This document shows, one piece after another, positions 1-8,010 of a stretch of 64,000 bases of DNA. The notes beneath the pieces were generated by a model. The model searched no databases, was not told where the DNA came from, and saw nothing but the letters and a program-made list of their open reading frames with translations. Position 1 is the first letter of the stretch. Each line of letters begins with the position of its first letter. The position numbers were made by a program, and so were the translations under genes. Source of the stretch: Clostridiales bacterium PH28_bin88 (GTDB lineage: Bacteria > Bacillota > PH28-bin88); the NCBI GenBank assembly GCA_000987045.1, contig LAKY01000050.1, positions 217,593-281,592 of the forward strand, in the 5' to 3' direction.

Positions 1-1
1 A

Positions 2-2350
2 GAAGGGGGGAACCTCCGGGTAGGGGTCAGCCGTTCACTGATGCACAACACCTACTACCCGCTTTACGCCAACTTCTTTGCCGAACTGGGGTGCCAGGTG
101 GTCGTGGCGCGGGAAGCAACGATAGCTGGTGTAGAAAGGAAGGGGGCGGCCTTTTGTCGCCCGGTAGAGCTTGCTCATGGGTTTTTGCATGACCTGCTTA
201 CCCAGGAACCTGACGTGATTTTTGCTCCCCATGTTAAAGGGATGGCAGTTGACAATGGGATCGACACCGGCGTGGCCTGTCCCCTGGTCCAGGCGGAGCC
301 CTATTACCTGAGGGCGGCTTTTCCTGAACTGGACGCCAGGCGGGTGCTTACCCCGGTGTTGGATTTCTCCCGCGGGAAAGAACAGGTGAGCCGGGAGTTT
401 ATCGCCATGGGACGGGAGTTGGGTTTTGCCAGGGGACGAACCGTGCAGGCTTTTAAGCGGGCCGTGGCCATTCAGGAGGCCTTCTTTCGCGAGATCAAGA
501 GTATTGGAGAAAGGTTTTTAGCTAAACTGGAACAGCACCCTGATACTCATGCCGTGGTTCTCTTCGGCCGGCCCTATAACGCTTTTACCGAGGTCGGCAA
601 CATGGGTATTCCCAGGAAATTTGCTTCCCGTGGCTACCGGGTGATTCCTGCCGATTTTTTACCCCTGGAAGCGGAAGAACCGGTGGAACAGATGTACTGG
701 GCTATGGGCCAGATGATCCTCAAGGCAGCCGGTTTTGTTCGCAGGCATCACCAGCTCTTTGGCGCATATATCACAAACTTCGGCTGTGGCCCCGATTCTT
801 TTCTCATCAGTTATTTTAGAGACCGGATGGGGGACAAGCCATCGCTGACCCTGGAGTTGGATAACCATACCGCGGACGCCGGCCTGGACACCCGGGTAGA
901 AGCCTTCCTGGACATCGTTAAAGGCTACCGGCAACTTCAGAAGACGGAAAGACCAAGGTTCGAGGTCCCCTGCTTTACGCCGGCCCGCACTGAAAACAGG
1001 GAGCGGCAGTTCTTGGTGGAGGATTCTCAAGGTGGTTGCTATCCGATCACTGACCCGCGGGTTAAAGTGCTGATTCCCTCCATGGGTGATTTTGCCGCCC
1101 GTTCCCTGGCTGCCGCCCTGCGACACTTCGGGGTTAGAGCCTCAGCCCTCCCTCCCCCAGGGGAGAAGGAGCTATTGACGGGGAAGAACAACACTTCCTG
1201 TAAGGAATGCCTTCCCCTGATGCTTACGGTCGGCAGCCTGATTGAAACCTGTCATTGCCACCGGGAGGACCCGTCGGAGGTATTGGTCTACTTCATGCCC
1301 AAAACATCGGGGCCCTGCCGTTTCGGCCAATATAACGTATTGGTTGAAAACATCATTCGGAAGCACCGGTTGGAGAATACCACGGTGATGTCCCTGTCTT
1401 CCGCCAATAACTATGCAGGTTTACCCCTGGCTTTTCAGCAGAGGGCCTGGTACGCGGTGGTAATTTCCGATGTCATGGAGGATATTCATAGCGCTGTTGT
1501 GGCCCTGGGTCGGTACCGGGAAAGGTCTTTACAGGCTTACCGGGAGGCTGAGGATATACTTTTAGAGGCGCTGGAAAAGGCCGACCGGCACGAATTGAAG
1601 AAGTCTCTATACCTTGCGGCAAGGTTGCTGGCCGAGATTCCTTTGACGCAAAGCCTGCAACAGGCGAAAAAGGTGCTGCTCACCGGGGAGATCTACGTAC
1701 GTAAGGACGGCTTTTCCCGGCAGTACCTGGAGGAAAAACTGGCCCGGAAAGGCCTGGTGATGAAAACATCCCCCGTGAGTGAGTGGCTGTACTACTGTGA
1801 CTACTTATTGCGCCACGATCTGGTTCAGGAGAACCCATGGGGCGACAAGGTACGGACTTATGCCAAAGAGTTATGGAAGCGCCGGGCGGAAAACGGAATA
1901 AAACAGATCCTGGGCTGCTCAAACCTTTACGAACCTCACCCTGTGGACATTAAACCCATACTTCACGTTACCCAGGGTTTAATCTCTCAGGCTCTGACCG
2001 GGGAGGCCATTTTAACCATTGGCGCCGGCCTTACGGAAATTGTCGATCGGGTGGACGGAGTGATCGCTATCGGTCCCTTTGGCTGTATGCCCCACCGGAT
2101 TTCCGAGGCTATTTTGGGCAAGGTGTTAGGTCAAGCCACGCTCCAGGCTACTTCCCGGAGGGATTTTCGCCAGGGGTTACTTCGCGAGGAATTGACACTA
2201 CCTTTCCTTGCTGTCGAGACCGACGGAAATGTTTTTCCCCAGTTGATCGAAGCCAGGTTGGAAGCTTTTTGTCTTCAGGTGAAGCGAGACAGCTTAGCCA
2301 GCCTGCTTCCCGGTGGAAAAACCGGGCAGGCTCACCCGGCAGAGGCTTAA
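2..2350 (+). CDS. 2-hydroxyacyl-CoA dehydratase activase-related protein (DUF2229 type), 5' truncated by window edge
   Basis: The frame is open to the first base of the window, so the true start lies upstream; about 783 residues are visible. The opening residues RVGVSRSLMHNTYYPLYANF and the conserved cysteines in NNTSCKECLPL and KTSGPCRFGQYN match the C-terminal two thirds of the large CoA-enzyme activase family, in which N-terminal BadF/HgdC-type ATPase domains precede a DUF2229 region. Such proteins are thought to handle an Fe-S cluster and ATP-driven electron transfer to 2-hydroxyacyl-CoA dehydratase-like enzymes. The ATPase part would lie outside the window, which is inference. The exact substrate enzyme cannot be told from here. 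Confidence 0.85.
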   Translation, partial: EGGNLRVGVSRSLMHNTYYPLYANFFAELGCQVVVAREATIAGVERKGAAFCRPVELAHGFLHDLLTQEPDVIFAPHVKGMAVDNGIDTGVACPLVQAEPYYLRAAFPELDARRVLTPVLDFSRGKEQVSREFIAMGRELGFARGRTVQAFKRAVAIQEAFFREIKSIGERFLAKLEQHPDTHAVVLFGRPYNAFTEVGNMGIPRKFASRGYRVIPADFLPLEAEEPVEQMYWAMGQMILKAAGFVRRHHQLFGAYITNFGCGPDSFLISYFRDRMGDKPSLTLELDNHTADAGLDTRVEAFLDIVKGYRQLQKTERPRFEVPCFTPARTENRERQFLVEDSQGGCYPITDPRVKVLIPSMGDFAARSLAAALRHFGVRASALPPPGEKELLTGKNNTSCKECLPLMLTVGSLIETCHCHREDPSEVLVYFMPKTSGPCRFGQYNVLVENIIRKHRLENTTVMSLSSANNYAGLPLAFQQRAWYAVVISDVMEDIHSAVVALGRYRERSLQAYREAEDILLEALEKADRHELKKSLYLAARLLAEIPLTQSLQQAKKVLLTGEIYVRKDGFSRQYLEEKLARKGLVMKTSPVSEWLYYCDYLLRHDLVQENPWGDKVRTYAKELWKRRAENGIKQILGCSNLYEPHPVDIKPILHVTQGLISQALTGEAILTIGAGLTEIVDRVDGVIAIGPFGCMPHRISEAILGKVLGQATLQATSRRDFRQGLLREELTLPFLAVETDGNVFPQLIEARLEAFCLQVKRDSLASLLPGGKTGQAHPAEA

Positions 2351-2373
2351 GGTCGGAGAGAAAGGGGTATGTT

Positions 2374-2898
2374 ATGAAGCGAAAAGCCTGGTTACTGGTT
2401 CTGCTCACCCTGGGAGCCATTTATTACCTTTCCTCTATCCCGGGGTTGAAGGTGCTGCCTGTCCTGAAACAAGGGAATATGGTCCTGCGCAGCTTTGATG
2501 TCAGTGTCACAGCCTTAGCCGCGAGAATTGCCGCCCGCTTGCCTGCCCAACTGGATCCGGCCAAAACCCTGACCAGCGATTTTTACTCCTACGCGCGGGA
2601 AAACCCGTTTATTATTGAATTCCTCCTGCGCAAATTGGCCCACATCAGCATTTTTTTCTTGCTGACAATTGTCCTCTTTCTGCTGCTGCGCCAGTATTTT
2701 AAAAAACCCTGGAAGGCGGTTGCCGGTTCTTTCATCATAGCCGGCACAATGGCCTACCTGGACGAATATCACCAGACCTTTGTCAGCAGTCGAAGCGGCA
2801 ACCCGGTGGATGTGGGCATTGACATGGTTGGTATTGCCATGGCCACAGCACTGTTGGCCTTTGCCCTTGCCATTGCCAAAAGCCCGCGAAGGTACTAA
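2374..2898 (+). CDS. VanZ-like membrane protein
   Basis: A 174-residue protein with an N-terminal hydrophobic segment (about residues 5-20) and further membrane segments around residues 90-115, 120-140 and 150-170. The signature DEYHQTFVSSRSGNPVDVGI is the VanZ family motif (D-E-x-H-Q followed by R-S-G-x-x-x-D). The start is the ATG at 2374, preceded by a purine-rich GGAGAGAAAGGGG; a longer frame upstream overlaps the preceding gene and is not needed. VanZ proteins are small integral membrane proteins of unclear biochemical role, linked in some species to teicoplanin resistance. A terminator-like hairpin follows at 2950. Confidence 0.85.
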   Translation: MKRKAWLLVLLTLGAIYYLSSIPGLKVLPVLKQGNMVLRSFDVSVTALAARIAARLPAQLDPAKTLTSDFYSYARENPFIIEFLLRKLAHISIFFLLTIVLFLLLRQYFKKPWKAVAGSFIIAGTMAYLDEYHQTFVSSRSGNPVDVGIDMVGIAMATALLAFALAIAKSPRRY

Positions 2899-2949
2899 AA
2901 ACAATACGTTTTACGGACACTTGACTCCGAACACCTGTTCGGTTATAAT

Positions 2950-2985
2950 AGGCTTACCCCATTCTTTCCGGGGTAGGCCTTTTTG
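2950..2985 (+). terminator. rho-independent terminator after vanZ-like gene
   Basis: An inverted repeat AGGCTTACCCC / GGGGTAGGCCT (one bulged base) with a 9-nt loop is followed by a T tract. It ends the VanZ-like transcription unit. Confidence 0.75.
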
Positions 2986-3074
2986 CACCATCAGAAAGTA
3001 TAACTTTCTGTGGCATAAGTGCAACTAAGGCTTCCGCCTGCGCCTAAAGGCTTGACGCAAGCTAAGTTTTCTTT
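2985..3074 (+). repeat. dispersed two-hairpin repeat element, copy 1
   Basis: This ~90-bp stretch runs from GCACCATCAGAAAGTATA to AAGTTTTCTTT. It shares the block CATAAGTGCAACTAAGGCTT followed by CCGCCTGCGC with 21129-21249 (same strand) and 44556-44651 (opposite strand). In copy 3 two perfect inverted repeats are seen. Here the first hairpin is shortened (AGAAAGTATAACTTTCT) and the second is partly degraded. It lies just upstream of the zinc-ribbon gene. Confidence 0.75.
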
Positions 3075-3108
3075 ACTTTCTATGCCATATCATTTTGGAG
3101 GCGACAAC

Positions 3109-3300
3109 ATGCGTGTCATCATGCTCAACGGCAAGGATCCCTATTACCCGGGTGAAGCTGTTACGGTGCCGGATAAAGCCGGTAGACTTTTAGTTCGCGA
3201 AGGACTGGCCCAGGAGGTCTGCCCGGAATGCGGCGCGGTCCTGGTCCACGAAAGCGGCTGTACGTCATGTTATAGCTGTGGGTTTGCGAAGTGCGGGTGA
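3109..3300 (+). CDS. small zinc-ribbon protein
   Basis: A 63-residue protein whose last 27 residues carry VCPECGAVLVHESGC and CYSCGFAKCG, that is two CxxC knuckles plus additional cysteines. The same cysteine pattern occurs at the C-terminus of adenosylcobalamin-dependent ribonucleotide reductases (NrdJ), so this could be a stand-alone version of that tail or a detached relative. The ATG at 3109 has a clear GGAGG ribosome site (GGAGGCGACAAC). No neighbour explains its role and the function is unknown. Confidence 0.65.
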   Translation: MRVIMLNGKDPYYPGEAVTVPDKAGRLLVREGLAQEVCPECGAVLVHESGCTSCYSCGFAKCG

Positions 3301-3346
3301 TGGTACTGTTATTCTGGAAAAAGAGCTTTCCTGAAGGGGAATATGT

Positions 3347-3634
3347 ATGTCCAAACTCATCGACAAACCCATCAAGGTCCAAGTCTCCGGCACCCTGAAT
3401 GCTTCGATACCCAACCCGGTAGCCTTCCGGTACCGGGATTCCACCTTTGCCATCCGGGTTGTGGAGGAATGGAAAGACACCGGAGAATGGTGGAACGACG
3501 AGGCGGAGAAGATATTTTACCGGGTGGCTGCGGCTAGTCCACCGGACGACGACGGCCGGGCCGGGGCGAGGCTGTTTGAAATATACCAGGATACCAGGAC
3601 GAAGAGATGGTATTTGTATAAGGCGTATGATTAA
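3347..3634 (+). CDS. DUF6504 family protein
   Basis: A 95-residue protein starting SKLIDKPIKVQVSG, with a conserved core VVEEWKDTGEWWNDEAEKIF and ending WYLYKAYD. This matches the small DUF6504 family, which in other bacteria often sits near error-prone polymerase genes; no such gene is near here. The ATG at 3347 follows AAGGGGAAT. Function unknown. Confidence 0.7.
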   Translation: MSKLIDKPIKVQVSGTLNASIPNPVAFRYRDSTFAIRVVEEWKDTGEWWNDEAEKIFYRVAAASPPDDDGRAGARLFEIYQDTRTKRWYLYKAYD

Positions 3635-3642
3635 TCCTTCGC

Positions 3643-3671
3643 GCAAAAGAAAAAGCAGCCTGGACGCTGCC
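3643..3671 (-). terminator. terminator of LysM gene
   Basis: On the minus strand the stem GCAGC / GCTGC with a 6-nt loop is followed by TTTTTCTTTT, placed 27 bases after the LysM gene stop. Confidence 0.6.
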
Positions 3672-3697
3672 TTGACGGGTTCCCGGTCTTTTACCTA

Positions 3698-4195
3698 TTA
3701 GAGTGGCAGGCAGATTTGTTGACCAATCTGTAAGTTTCGCGGGTTTATACCCGGATTGGCGTTGATTATGTCTTCTACCCTGATGTTAAACCTGCGGGCA
3801 ATTCGGAATAATGTATCCCCCGCTTTAATGGTGTACGGCGTAAGTTCTTTTGGGCATAAGCCCGTCCCGGGAATACAAATGGATTGCCCTATTTGAAGGT
3901 TTCGAGGATTTATGCCTGGATTTACCGACAAGATAGCATTCACAGTTGTGTGAAAACGTAGCGCAAGCTGATAAATTGTGTCGCCGCGTCTGATTGTATA
4001 CATAAATCCTGGGCACGCCGGGACAGCTTCAAGGGGAATGCAGATTGCTTGACCAATCATTAGGTTCAACGGGTCTATTCCGGGGTTTGCCGCCAAGATG
4101 CGTTCCACCGGTACGCCGTAACGCAATGAGATAGAGTATAAGGTGTCTCCAGGCTCAATAAAGCGGATAACCCCTTGAGGGCAGAATTGGGACAT
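3698..4195 (-). CDS. triple LysM domain protein
   Basis: A 165-residue protein made almost entirely of three LysM repeats, at about residues 11-55, 64-109 and 119-164. Each has the pattern GDTLYxIxxR...N-P-G-I-x-P-x-N-L-x-I-G-Q-x-I-C-I-P. LysM domains bind peptidoglycan GlcNAc-X-GlcNAc. No signal peptide or catalytic domain is visible. In spore formers such short LysM proteins (SafA-like) often localise to the cortex-coat interface, which is a plausible role here but inference. The ribosome site AGAGGAGGC precedes the ATG, and a minus-strand terminator follows. Confidence 0.9.
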   Translation of the reverse strand: MSQFCPQGVIRFIEPGDTLYSISLRYGVPVERILAANPGIDPLNLMIGQAICIPLEAVPACPGFMYTIRRGDTIYQLALRFHTTVNAILSVNPGINPRNLQIGQSICIPGTGLCPKELTPYTIKAGDTLFRIARRFNIRVEDIINANPGINPRNLQIGQQICLPL

Positions 4196-4253
4196 AATTA
4201 AGCCTCCTCTAATTGTTCGTTGTTATAGCATATTTTAGTAGAATCAATTTGCT

Positions 4254-4284
4254 ACAAAAAGATAGCCCCGGGCTTCCCCGAGGC
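4254..4284 (-). terminator. terminator downstream of the 4323 gene
   Basis: The minus-strand stem GCCTCGGG / CCCGGGGC (one G-T pair, 4-nt loop) is followed by TATCTTTTTG, just beyond the stop of the gene ending at 4323. Confidence 0.65.
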
Positions 4285-4322
4285 CTTTCTCAGGTATAGA
4301 ATTCTGTCTTTAACGGCGTACT

Positions 4323-5042
4323 TTAGGACCGTGTTTGCAGAAGCTGACGCGCAAGGGTTTTGGCCGTTGAGGTATGTAGACTGGCCTGCACCCCGTCCAC
4401 CGGTGGTATCTCTTGCCCGAGCTGCATTCTGCTGACCAGGCGGGCCAGGACTACCGCATCGGCAACTACCTCGTAGTTGCGGGTTTTTTCGCTCCCAGCC
4501 CCTGCGCCGCGCAAAGACGCCAGAATCCCCTGCACTTCTTCGACCACAGGCCTTTCCAGTTCCAACCTGCTCATGATCCCTTCCGCCGTTTCCCCGTGTG
4601 CCTCCCCGTTTTCACCCGGATTGAGCGGAAACTCGTGCAGCAGCGCGGCGGCCACGGCTACCAGCATATCTCCGCCTTCCTTCTTCACAAGCTCCTTGAC
4701 GTAACTCGCGGCTTTCAGGGAGCGGTTCAGCGCTTCCTGCTGTCCCGTCAGCATCAGTGCCTTGCGCACCTCTGCGTTCAGCCGGTCCCGCACTACCTGG
4801 GGTTGGCGCTGGTAATCCAGGGCTACCGGCCCCAGGCACTGGACCGCGTAGGAACACCAGGCCGCGCAGCCGGGATCGAATTTGGGGTTGGGGGCCTGTT
4901 TTTTACAACTTGGGCAACGTACGCTGACGTCATTCTTCCAGAACTCCACAGGTTGACCGCAATGGGGACAGGGCTCCTCAAAAATGTCCTCGGGTGTCCA
5001 GTAGCGTGTATCCTGGCCGGGACAGCGCCAGACAGCACTCAT
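4323..5042 (-). CDS. zinc-ribbon protein with possible degenerate HD-like region
   Basis: A 239-residue protein. The N-terminal 60 residues carry CPHCGQP and CPSCKKQ, two zinc-ribbon knuckles, followed by a Cys-rich CAAWCSYAVQC stretch. The middle (about 120-150) has VAVAAALLHEFPLN, resembling an HD phosphohydrolase helix but with HE instead of HD, so catalysis is doubtful. The start is set at 5042 because AAAGGAGG lies 8 bases upstream of that ATG; a longer frame to 5066 would overlap the preceding stop. It lies 20 bases after the ferredoxin-like gene, so the two probably form one operon. Function unknown. Confidence 0.6.
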   Translation of the reverse strand: MSAVWRCPGQDTRYWTPEDIFEEPCPHCGQPVEFWKNDVSVRCPSCKKQAPNPKFDPGCAAWCSYAVQCLGPVALDYQRQPQVVRDRLNAEVRKALMLTGQQEALNRSLKAASYVKELVKKEGGDMLVAVAAALLHEFPLNPGENGEAHGETAEGIMSRLELERPVVEEVQGILASLRGAGAGSEKTRNYEVVADAVVLARLVSRMQLGQEIPPVDGVQASLHTSTAKTLARQLLQTRS

Positions 5043-5062
5043 GATCCCAACCTCCTTTCCAT

Positions 5063-5773
5063 TCAATCATCGTCTTCCACACTGCCGTTTACGCTGACGG
5101 TCAGCGACCGGACCGGGATTTTTGTGCCAGATTGTTTAACAGCTTCCCGCACAATGTACGTCAGGCCGAAACAGCACCCGACCTCCATGTGTGCGACAGT
5201 GATACTTCGCAGGTTGTTCAGGGTGATGATGGAGGCCAGTTTCTTGATATAGGCCTCGCTGTCATCCAGCTTGGGACACCCTATCACCAGCGAATGCCCC
5301 TTGAGGAGGTTGCGGTGGAAGTCGGCGTAGGCGAAGGGTACGCAGTCGGCGGCTACCAGCAAGTCGCTTCCCCGCAAGAAAGGCGCCTGCGGTGAAACCA
5401 GCCTCAATTGCACAGGCCAGTGGGCCAACTGGGAACTGGCAGGTGGCGAACTTTCATCTAATGAATCGACCGGGCGTTCCAGCACCCTCTTGCTGCTGGA
5501 AGGGCATCCGCAAGCCATCGTATCCTCGGTTTTGAGAGAGGCCAGGTAGGCTTCCGTGGCCTCGGCGTCAAAAGGCTGGGCCTCTTTTTCCTCCAAAGTC
5601 AGCGCGCCTTCCGGGCATGCACCCAGGCAGGCCCCCAACCCGTCGCAATATGTCTCGCTTACCAGGCGGGCCTTGCCATCCACGATCTGTAAGGCCCCTT
5701 CGGCACAACTGGGTACGCACAACGCGCAACCGGTGCATTTCTCCTCGTCAATCTTGATGATCAGTCTCTTCAT
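5063..5773 (-). CDS. 4Fe-4S dicluster ferredoxin-domain protein
   Basis: A 236-residue protein. Residues 1-60 hold two ferredoxin-type cluster motifs (CTGCALCVPSC and CDGLGACLGACPEGA). A CGCPSS motif is near residue 88 and a C-terminal domain (about 110-236) contains VGCCFGL. This architecture is a common uncharacterised iron-sulfur protein of anaerobes; electron transfer or redox sensing is likely but the partner is unknown. The ribosome site GGAGGATATATC precedes the ATG. Two Crp/Fnr-type palindromes lie 85-166 bases upstream, suggesting redox-responsive control together with the following zinc-ribbon gene. Confidence 0.8.
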   Translation of the reverse strand: MKRLIIKIDEEKCTGCALCVPSCAEGALQIVDGKARLVSETYCDGLGACLGACPEGALTLEEKEAQPFDAEATEAYLASLKTEDTMACGCPSSSKRVLERPVDSLDESSPPASSQLAHWPVQLRLVSPQAPFLRGSDLLVAADCVPFAYADFHRNLLKGHSLVIGCPKLDDSEAYIKKLASIITLNNLRSITVAHMEVGCCFGLTYIVREAVKQSGTKIPVRSLTVSVNGSVEDDD

Positions 5774-5857
5774 GATATATCCTCCTTCTCGATTGATTAC
5801 TTGACAAAATTTTAATCCAAAAAACTAGCCTTTTCTGTGAGCAAAGGCGGAAGTAAG

Positions 5858-5873
5858 TGTGATATGCGCCACA
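5858..5873. promoter_or_regulatory. Crp/Fnr-family-like operator 1
   Basis: TGTGATATGCGCCACA fits TGTGA-N6-(T)CACA with one mismatch in the right half. It lies about 85 bases upstream of the ferredoxin-like gene start on the minus strand. Confidence 0.5.
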
Positions 5874-5923
5874 CCACAACTGCAGTCACCGGACAGGCAG
5901 ATTTTGATCCGGTAACAAAAAAG

Positions 5924-5939
5924 TGTGATGAACACCACA
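5924..5939. promoter_or_regulatory. Crp/Fnr-family-like operator 2
   Basis: TGTGATGAACACCACA repeats the same TGTGA-N6-CCACA architecture as the box at 5858, with identical half sites, 66 bases apart start to start. Two matching boxes make a chance occurrence less likely. Confidence 0.5.
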
Positions 5940-6011
5940 TTATGGTGGTGATTGACTTCATATTCCAGCGGCGGTCATCGAGGTATATTCGTAGTAAAGA
6001 GCGTACGGGAG

Positions 6012-6161
6012 GTGATTAAAGGTATCATTGTCCCCATCCTAATTAGTCTGGCGGGGCTGATGGGAGTGGTTCAAACACTGCCTTCCATTAACAAATGGAC
6101 GCTGCTCCTTGGTCTCCTTCAGCTCGAGCAAGACATGCTCGCGTCCCATCCCGGCGGATAA
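6012..6161 (+). CDS. possible small membrane peptide
   Basis: A 49-residue frame starting at a GTG, with one strongly hydrophobic segment (IIVPILISLAGLMGVV) near its N-terminus. The ribosome site is poor because the GGGAG abuts the GTG. It sits in the 757-base stretch between the ferredoxin-like gene and cotJA, downstream of the two Crp/Fnr-like boxes. It could equally be a chance frame. Confidence 0.25.
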   Translation: MIKGIIVPILISLAGLMGVVQTLPSINKWTLLLGLLQLEQDMLASHPGG

Positions 6162-6203
6162 TGGCCACGACTTGGTGCCCCAACGCGGCCTGACTGATTC
6201 AAG

Positions 6204-6228
6204 GACCCCGGTGCTTTGCACCGGGGTC
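6204..6228. terminator. perfect GC-rich hairpin
   Basis: An 11-bp perfect stem GACCCCGGTGC / GCACCGGGGTC with a TTT loop. There is no strong T tract on either side, so terminator function is likely but not certain. Confidence 0.5.
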
Positions 6229-6530
6229 TGATACTGATTTCATCGCCTGTCACAAAAATGGGTTAATAATGAGGGCAGCAATTTATACCAGCGGTTGGTT
6301 TTAAGAGCCGTAAATGTCGGGGATTAAACCGGAAGTGGAGTAGGCAGAGAAAGGGCAAGTTTACTTAGTACAAGCCAAGTTTTCTTTATTGTAGCGTCAC
6401 TGCAGGACCTCTGAAAGCTGCCAACTTGCTGGGATATAGTACCCTCAAAGGAAGTCGTAGGATATCATGGTAACATCGCCCTCTGTGATCGCATAAGCTA
6501 TCAGTAGTACTCCCGGGAGGTGGTTTTACG
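6229..6530. other. non-coding stretch before cotJA
   Basis: I see no convincing gene here. The stretch holds a short match to the 3' end of the dispersed repeat (CAAGCCAAGTTTTCTTT at 6371-6387), and presumably the sporulation promoter of cotJABC, which I could not place with certainty. Confidence 0.5.
6371..6387 (+). repeat. partial 3' end of dispersed repeat
   Basis: CAAGCCAAGTTTTCTTT is identical to the 3' end of the repeat copy at 21249; the rest of the element is missing. Confidence 0.4.
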
Positions 6531-6740
6531 ATGAGTGTGGACGAAAAAGACGTGACCAGGATCAATGCAAAATCCAAAGCCTATTCCTCCGAGTTGCAAG
6601 GTCAGGCCTTTACCTGGGAACTGGCCAGGGCTTACGTGCCTTTTCAGACGTACACCATCCGGTTTGAACCCGAGGAGGGTTTGCAAAAGGGAACAATTTT
6701 TCCTGAACTTTACCGGCCTTACCATCCCAAGCAAAGGTAA
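6531..6740 (+). CDS. cotJA: spore coat-associated protein CotJA
   Basis: A 69-residue protein whose second half, ARAYVPFQTYTIRFEPEEGL followed by FPELYRPY, is the CotJA (PF11007) signature. The ribosome site GGGAGGTGG precedes the ATG at 6531. It is the first gene of cotJABC, which in Bacillus is expressed in the mother cell under SigE and contributes to inner coat layers. The following cotJB begins 27 bases after its stop. Confidence 0.9.
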   Translation: MSVDEKDVTRINAKSKAYSSELQGQAFTWELARAYVPFQTYTIRFEPEEGLQKGTIFPELYRPYHPKQR

Positions 6741-6766
6741 GTGCCAGCGGAAAGGAGGAAACAGCT

Positions 6767-7024
6767 TTGGATGCCCAGCGAAAGGACTTGTTACGCCGGC
6801 TGATGGCCTTGGAGTTTACCGCGATAGAACTGAATCTTTACCTCGACACCCACCCGGACGACCACAAGGCGCTGGCGGATTACAACGCCATCAGCATGGA
6901 ATTGCGTGCGGTAAAAATGGAATATGAGAAACTTTACGGCCCCCTTGTTCATTACGGGTACTCCCCGAGCCCGGGAGCCTGGCGCTGGATCGATGAACCC
7001 TGGCCGTGGGAGATTATGTTTTAG
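6767..7024 (+). CDS. cotJB: spore coat protein CotJB
   Basis: An 85-residue protein with the CotJB pattern (LYLDTHPDDHKALADYN in the middle, W-P-W at the end in DEPWPWEIMF). The start is the TTG at 6767, eight bases after AAAGGAGG; no upstream ATG fits. It is the second gene of the cotJ operon, followed 15 bases later by cotJC. Confidence 0.9.
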   Translation: MDAQRKDLLRRLMALEFTAIELNLYLDTHPDDHKALADYNAISMELRAVKMEYEKLYGPLVHYGYSPSPGAWRWIDEPWPWEIMF

Positions 7025-7039
7025 GGAGGTTATATTGCC

Positions 7040-7612
7040 ATGTGGCTGTATGAAAAGAAATTGGAATATCCCGTGCGGGTTTCCCGGCCCAATCCCCGGC
7101 TGGCAAAGGTCGTCATCACCCAGTATGGTGGCCCCGACGGCGAACTGGCGGCGTCTCTAAGATACCTCACCCAGAGATACACCATGCCCACCCCCCAGTC
7201 GAAAGCCGTACTTACCGACATCGGGACCGAGGAACTGGCTCACATGGAGATAGTGGCCGCGCTGGTATACAACTTGATCAAGGATGCATCCCTGGATGAA
7301 ATAAAAAAAGCGGGGATGGACGGTTATTACGCCGACCACGACAAGGCCTTGTACTTCGTCAATGCCGAAGGGGCGGCGTGGACGGCGGCTTACATTCAAT
7401 CCAAGGGCGACCCGGTCACCGACCTGCACGAAAACATGGCGGCGGAACAGAAAGCCAGGTCCACCTACGAATACCTCATCAACCTTTCGGACGACCCTGA
7501 TGTAACCGATGCCCTGAAGTTCCTCCGGGAGCGAGAAGTAGTCCACTTCCAGCGCTTCGGCGAGACCCTGTACCTGGTACAGGAATACTTGAATTCAAAG
7601 AAGTTTTACTAA
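7040..7612 (+). CDS. cotJC: CotJC, manganese-catalase-type spore coat protein
   Basis: A 190-residue protein of the Mn-catalase superfamily. The Glu/His metal-ligand pattern is visible in GELAASLRYLTQRY, TEELAHMEIV and EREVVHFQRFGE, all of which match the ferritin-like diiron/dimanganese helix bundle. The length equals the short CotJC class. It completes the cotJABC operon and probably detoxifies peroxide or acts structurally in the coat. The ribosome site GGGAGGTTATATTGCC precedes the ATG. Confidence 0.92.
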   Translation: MWLYEKKLEYPVRVSRPNPRLAKVVITQYGGPDGELAASLRYLTQRYTMPTPQSKAVLTDIGTEELAHMEIVAALVYNLIKDASLDEIKKAGMDGYYADHDKALYFVNAEGAAWTAAYIQSKGDPVTDLHENMAAEQKARSTYEYLINLSDDPDVTDALKFLREREVVHFQRFGETLYLVQEYLNSKKFY

Positions 7613-8010
7613 GCTACAGCCCCTAATCAGGGGGGGTTCCTCTTGATGTCCAAACGCCACCAGCACAGAATCATCGAGATCAATCTCGACTGGTGGCGCT
7701 TATCCAGCAATGACATATCTAAAGGGCTGGTCCCACGGGGGCTGGCCCGTTTGTTTACTTACACCTAATCGACCATTTACAACACTTCGCCCGAGGGATC
7801 GAACTTGGCCGCGATGGGATGCTAGGGCGCGGCGTTAGTGGACAGAAGACCTCATGGTTTTGGATTTAGGCTCGAAACCGTAGTTAAAATATTTTTATAC
7901 TTCATGTTTCCGCGTAGGAGGAAAAATGTTCGCCCATAGCGAATATCCATTCCATAATCGCTCGATGATGCAAAAGGATCCACGAAACTACACTTTATTG
8001 GAGGGCAGAA
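7613..8010. other. 398-base intergenic region with long hairpin
   Basis: No gene is recognised. It contains a nested inverted repeat (outer GCCACCA 7656-7662 with TGGTGGC 7691-7697, inner TCGAGAT 7674-7680 with ATCTCGA 7683-7689) that could fold as one long stem. At 7926 a short open frame with an AGGAGG site overlaps the start of the XRE regulator in another frame and may be a leader peptide, but this is weak. Confidence 0.5.
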
